Part shown: positions 11,956-23,505 of the stretch, one piece after another
How the letters are laid out: each line of letters starts with the position of its first letter
How positions within the stretch are numbered: position 1 is the first letter of the stretch
Position numbers and translations under genes: made by a program
Assembly (NCBI RefSeq): GCF_024323335.1
Contig: NC_066579.1
Location: 52,472,771 to 52,536,770, forward strand
Length of the DNA: 64,000 nt
Reading direction: 5' to 3'
Source of the DNA: Lathyrus oleraceus
Taxonomy: Eukaryota; Streptophyta; Magnoliopsida; Fabales; Fabaceae
The notes under the pieces: generated by a model
Databases searched by the model: none
The model's input: the letters and a program-made list of their open reading frames with translations, nothing else
What the model was told of the DNA's origin: nothing

Positions 11956-14942
11956 TCAAATAGGGAATCTAGACTTAAAGTCCTCAAAATAGTTTAGCTC
12001 GTGACTAATCCTATTGTCTAGAGAAACCTTCTTTCCATGCAAGTACTTTATGTCGACCTCAATCTTGAGGGCTCTTTCCCCATGGGATATCCCCTTCAGA
12101 ATCTCATTGTCGACTGCTTCTTGCGCGGAAATTTCCTCAACCGCAATGAAGGAAGCCTTTTGTGCTTCTACCTCAGCAATCTTTTTATTAAGTTCATCTA
12201 TCTGGGCTTGATAGTCAGAGATCTTCTGGTTGAAGGCTTCCCACTGACGAAGACGCTCCTCCTTCTTGTGTTCAAACTCGTCGAGCTTTCGTTCACAGGC
12301 CTCACTAGAGTCCCATTCAAGCTTTACCTCATTGATTTTCGTCTTAATCTGAAGGTCAGTATTTTGTTGAAGGTTAAGGTCCTTGACAAATTAGGTAAAG
12401 AAGGCCTCAAACTCGACGAAATACTTGACCATTGAGGCAGGAAGATCATGGAGGGCAAGTGAGTCGAGGAATTTAAAAATAACATGAGCAATTTCTTCTT
12501 CTTTTTCAAGAGCGCATAGAAAGTCTCCCTCGAAGAGTGACGCCTTTAGCTGCTGAAGAATGAAAATAACCTCAGCATGTAGCTCTGAGGGAGCAACGAC
12601 GGTCGAAGAGGGGAGTGGCGCATCAGTTGACAGACGGAAAATTTGTTGTAACTTCCTAAGGGCCTCAACGGGGTTCCTTTGTTTGATAATCCTGATTTCT
12701 CTCAAAGTTAAAACGTTGGTCGATGCATTTTCTTCAAGAATGTTCGGGGGATTGAGAGTTGGTGGAGGAACGGGACTTTGAGGGACTGCTGGTGAGGCAC
12801 TTTGAAACTCAGCTTGCCGCTTCGGACTCAAGACAACGTCGGCTAAAGGATGGTCAGACTTATCTTTGACCACAGTTTCGACCTCAATCGAAGAGCCCAC
12901 AGGTCCTTGAAAGATAGAAGTCTTAGATCACACGATGAAAAGAAACTCATAGTCGGTGGAGATAAATGTCAATGAATACCTGAAGATCCATAGGGAGTGT
13001 AGAAGCAGTAGGAGTCCTCTCTGAATCACGAGGAGTGAGAGCCCCCTTGATATCCTCTTGGATTGTTGGGGTTAGAGCCCTTGGATCCACCTTCGATGGA
13101 GTCTTCTTGGCTTGAGCCTTCTTCCGCCACATAGGGGTAGGAGGTGTTTCGGGTGGGGCTTTCGACATGGAAAAGATGTGCGAGTGCACACTCCCGTCAG
13201 AGTCATCATCGTCCACTACAAGTACTTCTTCAGGTACCTGAATATCAAAATGGGTGAAAAGGTAATGAAAAATGCTAAGGTAAAAACTTGTTCGTGAGAT
13301 GGATAGGTAATACCTGCGAAGTGGGGATCGAAGGTGCTCGTTGCTTCTTCGAGGGCATAGCGAGAGTTGGCTCAGTAGAGGGGACGACCCTCTTTCGACC
13401 TTGATATCAAAAAGTGTTAGTATTGTACATTCCCCAGAAAAGGGAGAGACGAAATAAGTGACTTATACCTTTTTGGGGGCTTCGTCGACTTGAGAATTTT
13501 GGATTTTTGGGTTGGGAGCATTAACGGATGGAGGCGGAGGCGGTATATCACCAGCGAGGGTGGAAAGAGCGTCGACCATGCTTTGGAGGAATCGGTCACT
13601 TGGGAAAGAATGACTCTGGTAGGGATTCCACCATTTATCAAAGTCAATTATTGTTAGAAAAGATTATCGAAACCTGAAAACCAGGAGTTTGTAACAGTGA
13701 GTGGATTTACAAAAATGGAGACAAGTTTGTGATCATCAGCTATTAATGATTGATAGGACCATACAATATCGGTGTCATGAGATACCAGAGGTTTCCGAAC
13801 CATATGGCTTAAGCCAAAATGACGAGCCACCAGATTCGGTTGATAGCTCATGAAACCGAACCCCTTCGACTCTAGCTCAACTCTGTAGGACAATAAGGTA
13901 GGAGTCAAGAAAGCTCTCCATATCGCGTTTGATTGGGATGTAGTCTGCGGAGACCCACCTGGAAAACGATCTTTGAACCACTTAGGGCCGAAGGTTCGGT
14001 CAGAAAATGGCGTCATACCAGGAGCAAATTTATCTGCTTCGATGTACATATTTAATTATTTCATGAAGAGATGTGTGTTAGGAGTCTCTTGGCAGGTCAT
14101 CAAAGCCAACATGGCTCCTTCGATCGGTCGATCTTCAGTCAGTCTCATAATACGCTCCGAAACTGGGTATCCTAGATGATACTCAAAAGTAGCATTTAAC
14201 CAATGTTGCAAAAGCCATAAAGGACCCGAAAGATTCAAGGCCTTAGGAGTGTTGGAGAGAAACTTCAGTTTCAGGGTTGTCAACCCCAGAGCCTGATATA
14301 AGGAGGCTAGAAGTAGTTTACCTAAAGACACCTGTTTACCCTCATGAATTTGGATCGCCGGGGCAATATAGCTCTTCGCTATCTGCAAGGAACCAGGCAG
14401 AACATGTAGTATGAAAGCCATAAAGTAAGGAAGGTTATATGCTCCTCGTCGGACACTTCGACAGACTCCTTATTGTAATGATCTTCGATGTAATTCAGAA
14501 GGCTGACCCGACTAAACGAGAAGGTGTTCTCCATCGAAAGGGTGGATCGAAGACTTCCCCCAACGGCGAAAGGCCGGTGATTGCTGCCACGTCGAAAAGG
14601 GTGGGTGTTAACATCCCACAGGTCAACTGGAATGTGTTGGTAGAGCTTTCCCAAAAATATAGGGACGCCAGTGACATGAAGGGATTTACACGATGAGCGT
14701 ACCTTGTTATTTGAATAAGTTCGTAGATCCTTGCACTTCTCCATTGGTCTTAACGTTTTTGTTGGAATTTATTAAGCCACACCAGGTATTCTTTGTTGTT
14801 AGGAATAGGCATGGACCTAAAGACCCTGGTTTTTGCCTCCATGAATTTGACGTCGAGTACGACAGATTTGTCGAAGGCAGGAGGAGCAGCGGGCTTGTAT
14901 CCGGGGAAAAAGGCCACAACAGCCTTTGGGGAAGATTTCTGG
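11956..14942 (-). pseudogene. Antisense accessory ORF of the gypsy element: plant mobile domain plus coiled coil (main part)
   Basis: On the minus strand, successive frames separated by single stops or shifts read as one protein. Just after the hAT break comes a lead-in (14942-14750) with FMEAKTRVFRSMPIP. A plant mobile domain (PMD, 'aminotransferase-like') follows with [20 protein letters not shown] (14677-14495), continuing to about 13654 (WFKDRFPGG, FGLSHMVRKPL). A basic/proline-rich linker follows (13216-12391: PPETPPTPMWRKKAQAKK). Last is a heptad-rich coiled coil (about 12330-12080) with KLDEFEHKKEERLRQWEAF. The stop is at 11956-11958. It lies between integrase and the 3' LTR in antisense, as reported for Tat-lineage accessory ORFs. 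Its role in those elements is unknown. Several stops and shifts make this copy a pseudogene. Confidence 0.82.
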
Positions 14943-14950
14943 TCCGCAAG
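14943..14950. repeat. hAT target-site duplication, left copy
   Basis: TCCGCAAG, repeated exactly at 21181-21188. Eight base pairs is the duplication length characteristic of the hAT superfamily. Confidence 0.97.
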
Positions 14951-15110
14951 TAGAGCTGTCAATTTAAGGGGCCAATTAATTTAGGCCCCAACCCCCAAAA
15001 TAAGAGGGCCTAAAAAAATTAAAGAATAGTAAGCCCTCAAATACTTAGGCCCTAAAGTTAGATGGGCCCAAAATTTAAAAGAGGGCCATAAGGCCCCAAA
15101 TAAAATAAAA
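14951..15110. repeat. Left TIR and subterminal GGCC-motif cluster of the hAT element
   Basis: After the 12-bp inverted repeat, GGGGCC, AGGCCCC, GAGGGCCTA, TAGGCCCTA, TGGGCCC, GAGGGCC and AGGCCCC follow within 150 bp, mirrored at the right end. Such arrays in hAT elements usually bind the transposase zinc finger; binding here is inferred. Confidence 0.85.
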
Positions 15111-15613
15111 AAACTTAATTTTGAAGAACAAAATAAAATAAATTCAAAAAATAAAAAAACTTTATTTTGAAAACCAAAATAAAATAAATTCAAAATATAA
15201 AAAAATAATTTTTAAATAAATCTGCTAAAAATTTCAAAAATAAAAAACAACTTTAATAAAAATTAAAAATAAAATTTTCAACATAAAATTCCAAAAAAAA
15301 AAAAAAAACATATTACACAAACCAGTTCAATTATGTGACTTGCTAATATTTATACACTTGAGTAGGATTTTATGTTTTTTTCAAACACAAACAACAATAT
15401 TATCCATCTCAATTCACGAAAAATACTATGTAAACATATCACTGAAAGATATATGTCGATACTCCGGACATTCATCATTCGAAATTGAAGTAAATCAATA
15501 CAAACATGAACCACATATCACATAAACAAAGACACTAATTCAACCAAAAAAACATGAAAAGATAAATTCAACAACCAGAATAAAGTATATGGCACTAAAG
15601 TTAGTCTTCCACC

Positions 15614-17981
15614 TCAATCTTGCAATCCAAATGTATGTTGAGTCATTGTCACCTCAGTATTGCCTTCATCATTAGTGTTGATATCTTCCTCATCTTAAAA
15701 ACACAATAAATCATACTTAGGTGCAGATGCAACAAAACAATGACATGAGTATATCATAAACATGAACAAATAAAAATAAATAAAATACAAAGTAGTATTA
15801 CCATTCATATTTTCCGAAAATCCATGCAACCAGCTTCGAGTACAAATCAACATTTGGATGTGTTCAGGAAGAGTAGAACTTCTGTATTTCGTAAGAACAC
15901 GTCCACCGATACTGAAAGAAGACTCAGATGCTACAGTCGTGATAGGAATGCTAAGCACATCGCGTGCCATTATGGAGAGTATCGGAAACTTTTTCTCATT
16001 AAACTTCCAATAAAGAAGTACATCAAAATCTTCAGAGTGTTCTTCATTTAGCTCCAGTAATTCATCGTCAAAGTATATATCTAATTCATTCTTTCCAAGA
16101 ACAAACCTACTCTCAATCGAGTTCCATGTTTTAAAATCCTGCGATATATATAAATAGTTAGGACATATTTTACTCTCAATATTCACAGAAACAACATAAC
16201 ATAATTTTACTAGTAAAGCCACATACAAAGTACAACACAAAGTTTCATGCAATAATCCTTACTAACAATTTCATGCAATAATCCTTCTCTTTTTCTAATA
16301 CTAATAAAATATAAATAATAGACAACCTAAAGTTTTCAAACAAGTATATATATAAAAGAGGAAATTGGGTGAAATAAATATGTTAATATAAAAACTTACG
16401 GTTATAATCTTTGATTTTTTAGCTTTATTCCCCTCTCTAGATAGCTTAGCCAATGTGTTGGACTCATTAGATGGTTGAGAAAGAGAAACACTTTGATTGG
16501 TAGAATAACTCACATATTCTTCATAAAGCCCTTTGAATTTATCCATTTACATTCTTAAGTTTCCCTTCAGAGGTTGAGGCATCAAGTGTAGTATAGCAAA
16601 ACTTCAAAAATTTATCCTTCAAGCGTGGATCAAGAATAGCTCCAAATGCTAGCACAATACTATAGTTTTTCCAGTATTTGTCAAATTTCTTTTTCATATT
16701 ATCAGACATATCTTTTATCACCTTATCAATACTTTTTTGATGTTTTTCTAAAATGCACTGGACTTTCCACACTTGCATGAAATACAGATTTGCAGTTGGA
16801 TAAGATGAACCAGAAATCAAATTGGTAATTTCATAAAAAGGTTCTAAAAACTCACAAATCCTTTCCCCCTTTTCCCATTCCTCATCAGATGGACAATATT
16901 TATAGCTTCTATCCGCCACCTTATAAAACTCAAAAGCTTTCCTATATTGCAAGGCACTTTCAAGCATCAAATAAGTGCTATTCCATCTAGTAGATACATC
17001 AAATCTTAAACCACCGCTAACATTTATCCCTGCATCCTCGACACAATCTCTGAACTTAAGCATCCTTCCATCAGATCCTTTAATATACTTGACACTCTCT
17101 CTAATTTTATGGAGGGCTTCACTAGCAACTTTTAAACCCTCTTGGACAATTAAGTTGAGTACATGGGCCGAACATCGGATATGAAAAAATTCACCATCAC
17201 ACATCAAATTGCCTTGCCCTCGAAGATGAGTTTTCAAGTGGTCTTGCATGTTATCATTGGCAGATGCGTTATCCAGCGTAATAGTAAATATTTTCTTATC
17301 TATTCCCCATTGCTTTAAGCAATCAAATAAAGTAGCTTCCAGTGCAATACCCGTGTGGGGGGGCTTCATTCGAAGAAAGTTAAGAAGACAGCTAACTAAC
17401 TTCCAATTTTCATCAACAAAATGAGCAGTCAAACAGATATAACCCTCACTAGTAGATGTTGTCCAAACATCCGATGTTAGACAAATTTTATTTGGAATCC
17501 TACCCATGATTTCCTTAAGCTTGATCCTTTCTTTATCATATATTTTTTCAATATATGACACCATGGTATTCCTAGAGGCCATTTCAACACATGGATTCAA
17601 ATATTTCACCCAAACTCGAATTTTTTCATACTCGACAAAGCTAAAAGGAAGATCATGTGCAATAATGGCTTCTCCAAGTAATTCACGATGTGTGTTTTGG
17701 TTGATTAGGGTTAGGCTTGACGATTCCTCTAGACTAAGAAGGCTCAACTGGAAACTTTTACAAATAAAAACATGACGACTTAGATGTGAAGTTCCATAAC
17801 TTTGACCAGACTTGGGGTTTTTTCCAATGGCAAAATCAGTACTACAAAAATTGCATGCAGCTCTTTCAACTCCATCTTTTCCTTTGCCAATTTTAGTGAA
17901 AATAATCCAAAGTGTTGACAATATTTCCTTATGAGTTTCATCTTGACCTTGTGCATACTCACTCGTATCCATTGACTCCAT
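15614..17981 (-). CDS. hAT transposase, BED zinc finger / hATC dimerisation, three exons, one frameshift
   Basis: Exon 1 (17981-16400) begins MESMDTSEY. A BED-type zinc finger follows at residues about 27-75 (CNFCSTDF...HLSRHVFIC). Then comes the hAT RNase H-like core with LTSDVWTTSTSEGY, FTITLDNASAND, FFHIRCSAHVLNLIVQ and DVSTRWNSTYLML. The donor GTAAGT is at 16399 and the acceptor is before 16138. Exon 2 carries the hATC signature (IPITTVASESSFSIGGRVL). A donor just after the MNG codons near 15803 joins an exon ending at TGA 15614. The frame is broken by one extra base near 16546 (a stop after KLKNVNG, while the next frame continues MDKFKGLYEEY), so the product is probably inactive unless this is a sequencing error. 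Otherwise it is of full family length, about 700 residues, resembling RICESLEEPER/Ac-type proteins. Confidence 0.9.
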
Positions 17982-17999
17982 ACTATAACAAAAAGAATG

Positions 18000-19480
18000 T
18001 GTGTTATCATAACACTGTTATGTCATGGTTATATATTAAGAGTCACATTCCAAAAACTAAAACCTCATCATATCCAGTCTCTGTTTAATTAACTGCTTTC
18101 AAAACCTCAAATAAAACAGCAATATTGCTGCAGCAGTTTGATATGCTTTTGTGAGCTGGGAACTGAAAAAAAGAAAAGCAGGACTAACCTCTATATTAAG
18201 GAATATCTTTTTGCTGAGCAAACTCTCAATGGCCTGGAACACAACATAAGCTCATAAGTACATGAGAGTTCCATATAATATTCAGTGCAAATTTAATTAC
18301 ATGTATAGATTTTCATTTCATAACAGAAGAGGCACGCAGCAAGTATTACAATGCAAACCATTAGTTCATAACAACATAAGGACATGGCATAGCAGATCAT
18401 CACCAAAGTAGTCCATGAAGGCATTAACTTCATCACAAATCAATAACAGAAGTAGCAAACCTGACTTCAATCACAAATTAATAACAGAAATAGCAAACCT
18501 GACTTCATCTCATAATACAATTAACAGAACTTGCTGAGTACTAACTTGTAACAGATTTAACAAGTAACTAACAAACAAGGCATAACAGGCAGTATGTTAT
18601 TCACAGCACAACATAGCAGCAGGGTCATTAAGACATTAGCAATAACTAACCTAAGTGATATTCACCCTAACTTGTAACATAGCAGCAAGGTCATTAAGAC
18701 ATTAGCAATAACTAACCTAATTGGTTATTTGTGTTGTCTTCCTATGATGACTGCATTTCGTTTTTCAGCTTTTCATTATATGCACTTTTGCTCGATGCCT
18801 AAAACCAAGTTTGATGATATCCACCTTTCCAGAAATAAAATGCTGACAATGTAGCAAAGATTCGGAAAAAAGATTATGTAATTCCATAGTTTGGATCACA
18901 GAAGGTTTTCTGCTTTTCTCATTTGTAATGTGGTCTACTGCTAGTAAGTTTTACAGTCCTGTTTCTCTGGTATTCAAATGCTGCTCTTGAACTATTAAAG
19001 GTATTTTAACTAATATATCATCAGCTAGTAGCAAATAATGGAACTCTATGCGAGCCCATTGGTAGTGGTTAAGTTTTCATGTAATATATCCACATGTCTT
19101 AGTGGTGAGTTTGTTATTTTTGTATTCAACAATCTGTAGGTTGAAATTTCTCTTGCTACTATTACAGATCAACAAATAAGTTTCTATTGCATTTTTCTTT
19201 TATTAAAAAAAGTTGGAAGTTTGGTAAAAGTTAGGCCAAATCTCAATATCAGATCACGAAATAGACCCTGTCAATGACATAGTAGCATAGTAGCATAAAT
19301 CAACCAAAGGCCATGCCAATTTCAAACCAAATGACCAAGACGTGGACCTAGCATTCATACATTTACCTAAACCATTCCAAGACACATACATAATCACATT
19401 ACAATTTCATCAAACCAAATTCATTTACATTTTAAACCAATGCATTCACATTCATTCATCTCAATCCAAACATAAGCGCA
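18000..19480. other. Non-coding middle of the hAT element with short tandem duplications
   Basis: No protein family is recognisable. Two local tandem duplications are visible: about 37 bp around 18435-18510 (AATAACAGAAxTAGCAAACC repeated) and about 62 bp around 18615-18720 (TCATTAAGACATTAGCAA repeated). The stretch lies upstream of the transposase ATG and may be its long 5' intron. A splice acceptor (TTATAG) sits three bases before that ATG. Confidence 0.6.
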
Positions 19481-19547
19481 TGTTTTGCGGCTGTGATTTT
19501 TTCGTTTAGGTTAAAGAGGTGAGAAGTGATTTGGTTTCGGATATGAG

Positions 19548-19885
19548 AATGGATCACTAAATCAGAGTTGGGGTGAAGGTGAAAGTTCAAGTTAGACTTC
19601 GATTAGTAGTCAACATGATGTTAAGGATAATATGATAATTGCTCTTATGTTGTCGGAAGAGTATGCCAAATTAGACGGGCAGTTGGTCGACGCCTTTCCA
19701 TCTTGGAACCTGTTCCTCATATGCCCTGCATAAATTCCTTACTCCCAGCCATAACCGATGCCAATATGGATCACCAATGTCTACTACAGAGGTTGAATGT
19801 TTATGGGTTTTGTGAAGTTAAAGTATCTAGAGATGGAAATTGTCAGTTCCGCACACTTTCAGATCAGTTGTACAGATCATAGTAC
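19548..19885 (+). pseudogene. Captured OTU-domain deubiquitinase fragment inside the hAT element
   Basis: On the strand opposite the transposase, the translation shows MIIALMLSEEYAKLDG, then after one missing base VGRRLSILEPVPHMPCIN and, with no further break, YGFCEVKVSRDGNCQFRTL to SDQLYRS. DGNCQFRxLSDQLYR is the active-site loop of plant OTU cysteine proteases, with Asp-Gly-Asn-Cys including the nucleophile Cys. The region before it matches the pre-domain segment of plant OTU proteins. The catalytic His segment is not seen; the frame ends at a stop after SDQLYRS. This is a host gene piece carried by the transposon. It is probably not expressed as a working enzyme, as a frameshift and stop are present. 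Confidence 0.85.
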
Positions 19886-19999
19886 CTTACCGGCAACTTC
19901 TGATAAGACATTCCTTCTGACATCATTCAGAGATACTTGTTTCATCAAAATTACATCATTAACAGAACCAAATCAATAACTTCACTCTTTTAACTTAAC

Positions 20000-20900
20000 A
20001 GAAAAACTAGTTGGGGCTGTAGCTATTTTCATTTCATCATTAACTAACTCAGAATTAATTTTCATTTTCATTTTTCCCACTGCAACTAACAAAACATTTC
20101 CCCCTATTAACAGAACCAAATCAATAACTTCACTCTTTTAACTAGCTTCACAACTAACTGAATCCTACTCTAACTAACAAATTAACATTTTTTTAACACA
20201 GTTAATTCACAGTGTCAGCAACATCCCATTCTTTTGAGATGCTTTTTAAGCTTATATAGTTCAGACAATTGTTTATGTTTATCCTTGTCCTGAAAGCTGA
20301 GGTGGAAGAAAGCCATGATGTTTCAGAAGAACAAACAGGTTGACATCGTGTGTGAAAAGCTGACTTTGTTTGGTAGTGCTGGTTTCAAATATTTCAAAAG
20401 AAAAGTAAGATGCTGGTTGAACTTATTAAAACTTCTAATTGACAGATGCCAAATTATTGTGTAACCACCGCTAGAATTTTTGAATTCACAGTGTCAGCAA
20501 CATCCCATTCTCCTGTAATAGACTGATGGTAACCAGGCACAAAATTCCTCACCAGAATGAGAATTCTCATGAGCTCATCCTCAGCAACAGATACTGTGTC
20601 CAATTAGTAGGCACTACCCTCCAATCTGATATCAACTAAATCAACTAAAGAACCTAAATTTGCAACAGAATGACTCAAAGTACCACTAAGATTAAAACAC
20701 AGCAAATTAATCATCGAAACTTTATCATCAGAATTGCATTTTAATCAAATTTATATCATGTATAAAGTTGTTGAGGCATTTCCACAAACAGCTTGTGAGT
20801 GTACATATTAAGTAGTATTATAAACATGTTGATTCAAATGAGATAAAAAATGAAATTTGATATTAAGAAAACTAGAGATTAAAGAGAAATGGAGATAGAA
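20000..20900. other. hAT right-half DNA without a recognisable gene
   Basis: Two internal duplications are visible: AACCAAATCAATAACTTCAC at about 19967 and 20115, and GTGTCAGCAACATCCCATTC at about 20213 and 20490. A short open stretch near 20293-20340 reads KAEVEESHDVSEEQTG on the plus strand and might be another captured exon; its family is not recognised. Confidence 0.45.
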
Positions 20901-20906
20901 GAGTAC

Positions 20907-21000
20907 CTTTATTTCTGTGATAGAGAAAAGTCGACGGCGGTGTAATTGGTTGACGGTGGCGGAAGCTTTGCATAGAACATGAATGGAGTGATAAACTCAA
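20907..21000 (-). promoter_or_regulatory. Candidate 5' untranslated exon of the hAT transposase
   Basis: On the minus strand a locally GC-richer stretch (AAGCTTCCGCCACCGTCAAC) ends AATAAAG followed by GTACTC, a plausible splice donor, about 200 bp inside the right TIR. With the acceptor just before the ATG at 17981 it would define a 2.9-kb 5' intron containing the OTU fragment. This is inference; no transcript was available. Confidence 0.35.
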
Positions 21001-21019
21001 GTCCAAATTTTGGGAATAA

Positions 21020-21180
21020 AATAAGGCCCCTCAATGGGGCCTAAAAAAAATGCATTATATAAAGGGCCTAAAATTTTAGGGCCTAAAATAAATCTCAATG
21101 ATAAGGGGCTTAATATATTGGGGCTTTAATAGGGCTTAATAATTGGGGCTTTTAAATATAGGGCTTATTTGACAGCTCTA
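21020..21180. repeat. Right TIR and subterminal motif cluster of the hAT element
   Basis: AAGGCCCC, TGGGGCCTA, AGGGCCTA (twice), AGGGGCTTA, TGGGGCTTT, AGGGCTTA, TGGGGCTTT and AGGGCTTA precede the inverted terminal repeat TTGACAGCTCTA. This mirrors the left end. Confidence 0.85.
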
Positions 21181-21188
21181 TCCGCAAG

Positions 21189-21389
21189 AGGCCCATGGAG
21201 CGCTAACAGTTTCCTATCAACCACGAAGGGAAACAGCATCTAGCGTTGCCAGTCTTTCACCACCGCTTCACCAGAGGATGTGGATTGAGGAATATGGCTT
21301 ATACCCTTTTTGGCAGTGAGTTTGAAAGCAATGGGATTGTTTCCAGTGGCGTAGGTGGTGAGTTCTTTGACATGAGAAGAAGAAGCCAT
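21189..21389 (-). pseudogene. N-terminal part of the antisense PMD ORF, cut by the hAT element
   Basis: The ATG at 21389-21387 opens MASSSHVKELTTYATGN, followed by NNPIAFKLTAKKG. One stop (CGC TAG) lies near 21238, after which MLFPFVVDRKLLALHG leads into the hAT insertion. The frame resumes on the other side at 14942 with PKAVVAFFPGY. The start lies about 410 bp inside the 3' LTR boundary, so the ORF would be read from the 3' LTR side in antisense. Confidence 0.78.
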
Positions 21390-21786
21390 TGTGAGATGAA
21401 GCAAATGGTTTGAGTTTAGATATTCTGGGTAACAAGTTACAATGCAGAGGTTGTTTGAAGATATGAGATGGAAATATGCTTAGCTATGGAAGCAAAAAAA
21501 CGTTTGAGGAAGAAGAGAGAACTATTTATAGGCTGGCAAGGTGAACAGTCGAGCACTAAGTGATTAACAAATGGCTGGCTAGGAAGTAGTAAGAAGAGTT
21601 AGTGGGTTCGGTTGGAATCCCACGACCTAGGGATAGCTACTATTGATGGTGGAGTATCTGTGGAACTACGCGGCCGAAAAAATCATCATCATGTGCTAGG
21701 TCATAAGTAGTGATAAGACGGTTAGCCGAAATTTGGGGAATCAAAAGGAAAGTTCCTCGATCGAAGAGCTTATGTTGAAACCAGCC

Positions 21787-21802
21787 TTTTCAGGGGGCAA
21801 CT
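21787..21802 (+). promoter_or_regulatory. Polypurine tract of the gypsy element
   Basis: TTTTCAGGGGGCAACT directly precedes the 3' LTR start at 21803. It would prime plus-strand DNA synthesis. Confidence 0.7.
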
Positions 21803-22439
21803 TATTAGCTGACCAATTTTGGCCAAAGAAGAAAATCAGTTCGACTAAGGAACCCGTCGGAGCAGCATCGACAGGAAGGTGAGCACATCTATGGGTCGAC
21901 ATTTGTAGGCTTTGGTCGAAGTCGAAATACTTGAACGGTGAAGGTGGTCGTGGGCAATCAAAGAACGTGGGTAGTTATCTACAGACATGGGGAAAATGGA
22001 CCAACACGTGTCATCACAAGATAGTTTCGTAACCCCCCGACGGTTACTTTTGATTAGTATTTAAACAAGTGTCAGGAAAGATTCTTGGGTGGCATTTTTT
22101 TAGCATATGTAGTAGGAATAAAACTTGAAGTACCAAAGCGTTTACGAGAAAAGAGTCATCTCCCTACAAAAAATGTACTTTTGCCTCCATTTACATTTAT
22201 AAGTCATTTAATCTTACCAAATTTATCTTTGATTTCTTGCTTTACTTTCAATACATTCCTGTTTTTCTTACTTTTTACCACATCTCTAACTCATCAAGAG
22301 TTACATTTACGCTTTTTTAACTTTTCAAAGACACTGCTTACCAAAACACCATACGCTCAAACACTAAGTCCAGGATTTTGTAGTCGGTCCTGCAAGTAAC
22401 CCTCTCATAGGAAGGCTAGAGATTATTGACGAATCAACA
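21803..22439 (+). repeat. 3' LTR of the Tat-type gypsy element
   Basis: It starts TATTAGCTGACC, ends GAATCAACA, and is followed by the duplication ACCAC (22440-22444). It matches 6876-7509 along its whole length, with most of the differences in the first third. Confidence 0.92.
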
Positions 22440-22563
22440 ACCACTTAATCAACTAAGACTCTTAATTTGATAAATAATGAATATAATTAAAATATATATG
22501 CCCACATAATAATTATTAGAATATAATAATTAAATATTATTTAAATTATAAAATATTCCAACA

Positions 22564-23451
22564 ATCTTCCACTTGGGCAATATAATTTTAATAATTATAC
22601 TATAATATTTTAGGCGCGCATCTGAATGTTATTTATCTTTAGATTTCAATTTTACAATCTGGTTCACCTCATACATTAATAATGGGACCACCACGGTTGT
22701 TGTCACTAACGTATAACGTGACAAAACACCGACGACCACCACATCAATGTACTTGATGACATAGATCAATACGGATGAGTGACATGGAAATTTCATGTAA
22801 TATGATCTTTGAATCATGCTTATTTCCAACTGGTTCAACTGAATTCTTTATTGATATCAAACTGAAGTTTGCAAATTCAATATTTACATAAATGCTATAG
22901 AACTGGTTGTCACAATAATAACATCATAAACTTTATTTCTGTAGAAAATCATAACAAAATTTGTTTATGTATCAAACACAAAAATAGAACATAAAAGAAG
23001 ATAAATTCCCACTAATTTAAGACATCATTAGTGACAACAGCCATATTAAACACCTTAATTTTCAAATCTTTGATTAGTAAGTCAACTAGCATAAAGTTTC
23101 TATTTATATGTTCTATCCTTCAACAACAGTAACTTATAAGTCAATGTACTTTATAAAACGATTGTTGAAACATTATTCGACTGACTTATTTCATAATATA
23201 GCTCGAGTTGTCTTTCAATTTTTTTTACTATATGCAACCAAGTGACATAAATACTTATAGTCATTTAGGATGCAAATTATATATAAACATCCAAAAGGAT
23301 CAGAGTCGAACATCCTAATGATCTCCAAATTATTCAATATCTAATATGTGAGCACAAGTTCTTTTGTTCTTTATAACAATCCTTATGGTTGTCTCATTTC
23401 AATAATTTAACTTTTGAATTTTCGTATCTGCCCGATATCATTATATATACG

Positions 23452-23505
<54 letters not shown>

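Larger units (their letters stand above)
14951..21180 (-). mobile_element. hAT DNA transposon, 6.2 kb, carrying a transposase gene and a captured OTU fragment
   Basis: Terminal inverted repeats TAGAGCTGTCAA (14951-14962 and, inverted, 21169-21180) are perfect over 12 bp, and the 8-bp duplications are perfect. Both subterminal regions (14970-15110 and 21020-21170) are packed with GGGCC/AGGGCCTA-type motifs in both orientations, the usual layout for transposase binding. The transposase gene fills the left third on the minus strand. The right half holds an OTU-domain gene fragment on the plus strand. It is inserted in the antisense ORF of the gypsy element, where the reading frame can be followed on both sides. 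Confidence 0.96.
6876..22439 (+). mobile_element. Ty3/gypsy Tat-type retrotransposon with antisense ORF, hosting a hAT element
   Basis: Two LTRs of similar length (6876-7509 and 21803-22439) flank the unit, with perfect 5-bp duplications ACCAC at 6871-6875 and 22440-22444. The LTRs differ at roughly 20 sites in their first 240 bp by eye, so the insertion is not recent. Order inside: primer site, broken gag, duplicated foreign block where protease/RT should be, truncated integrase, antisense plant-mobile-domain ORF split by a hAT transposon, polypurine tract. An integrase downstream of gag plus an antisense accessory ORF next to the 3' LTR is a layout known for the Tat lineage. The copy is defective. 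Confidence 0.93.
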
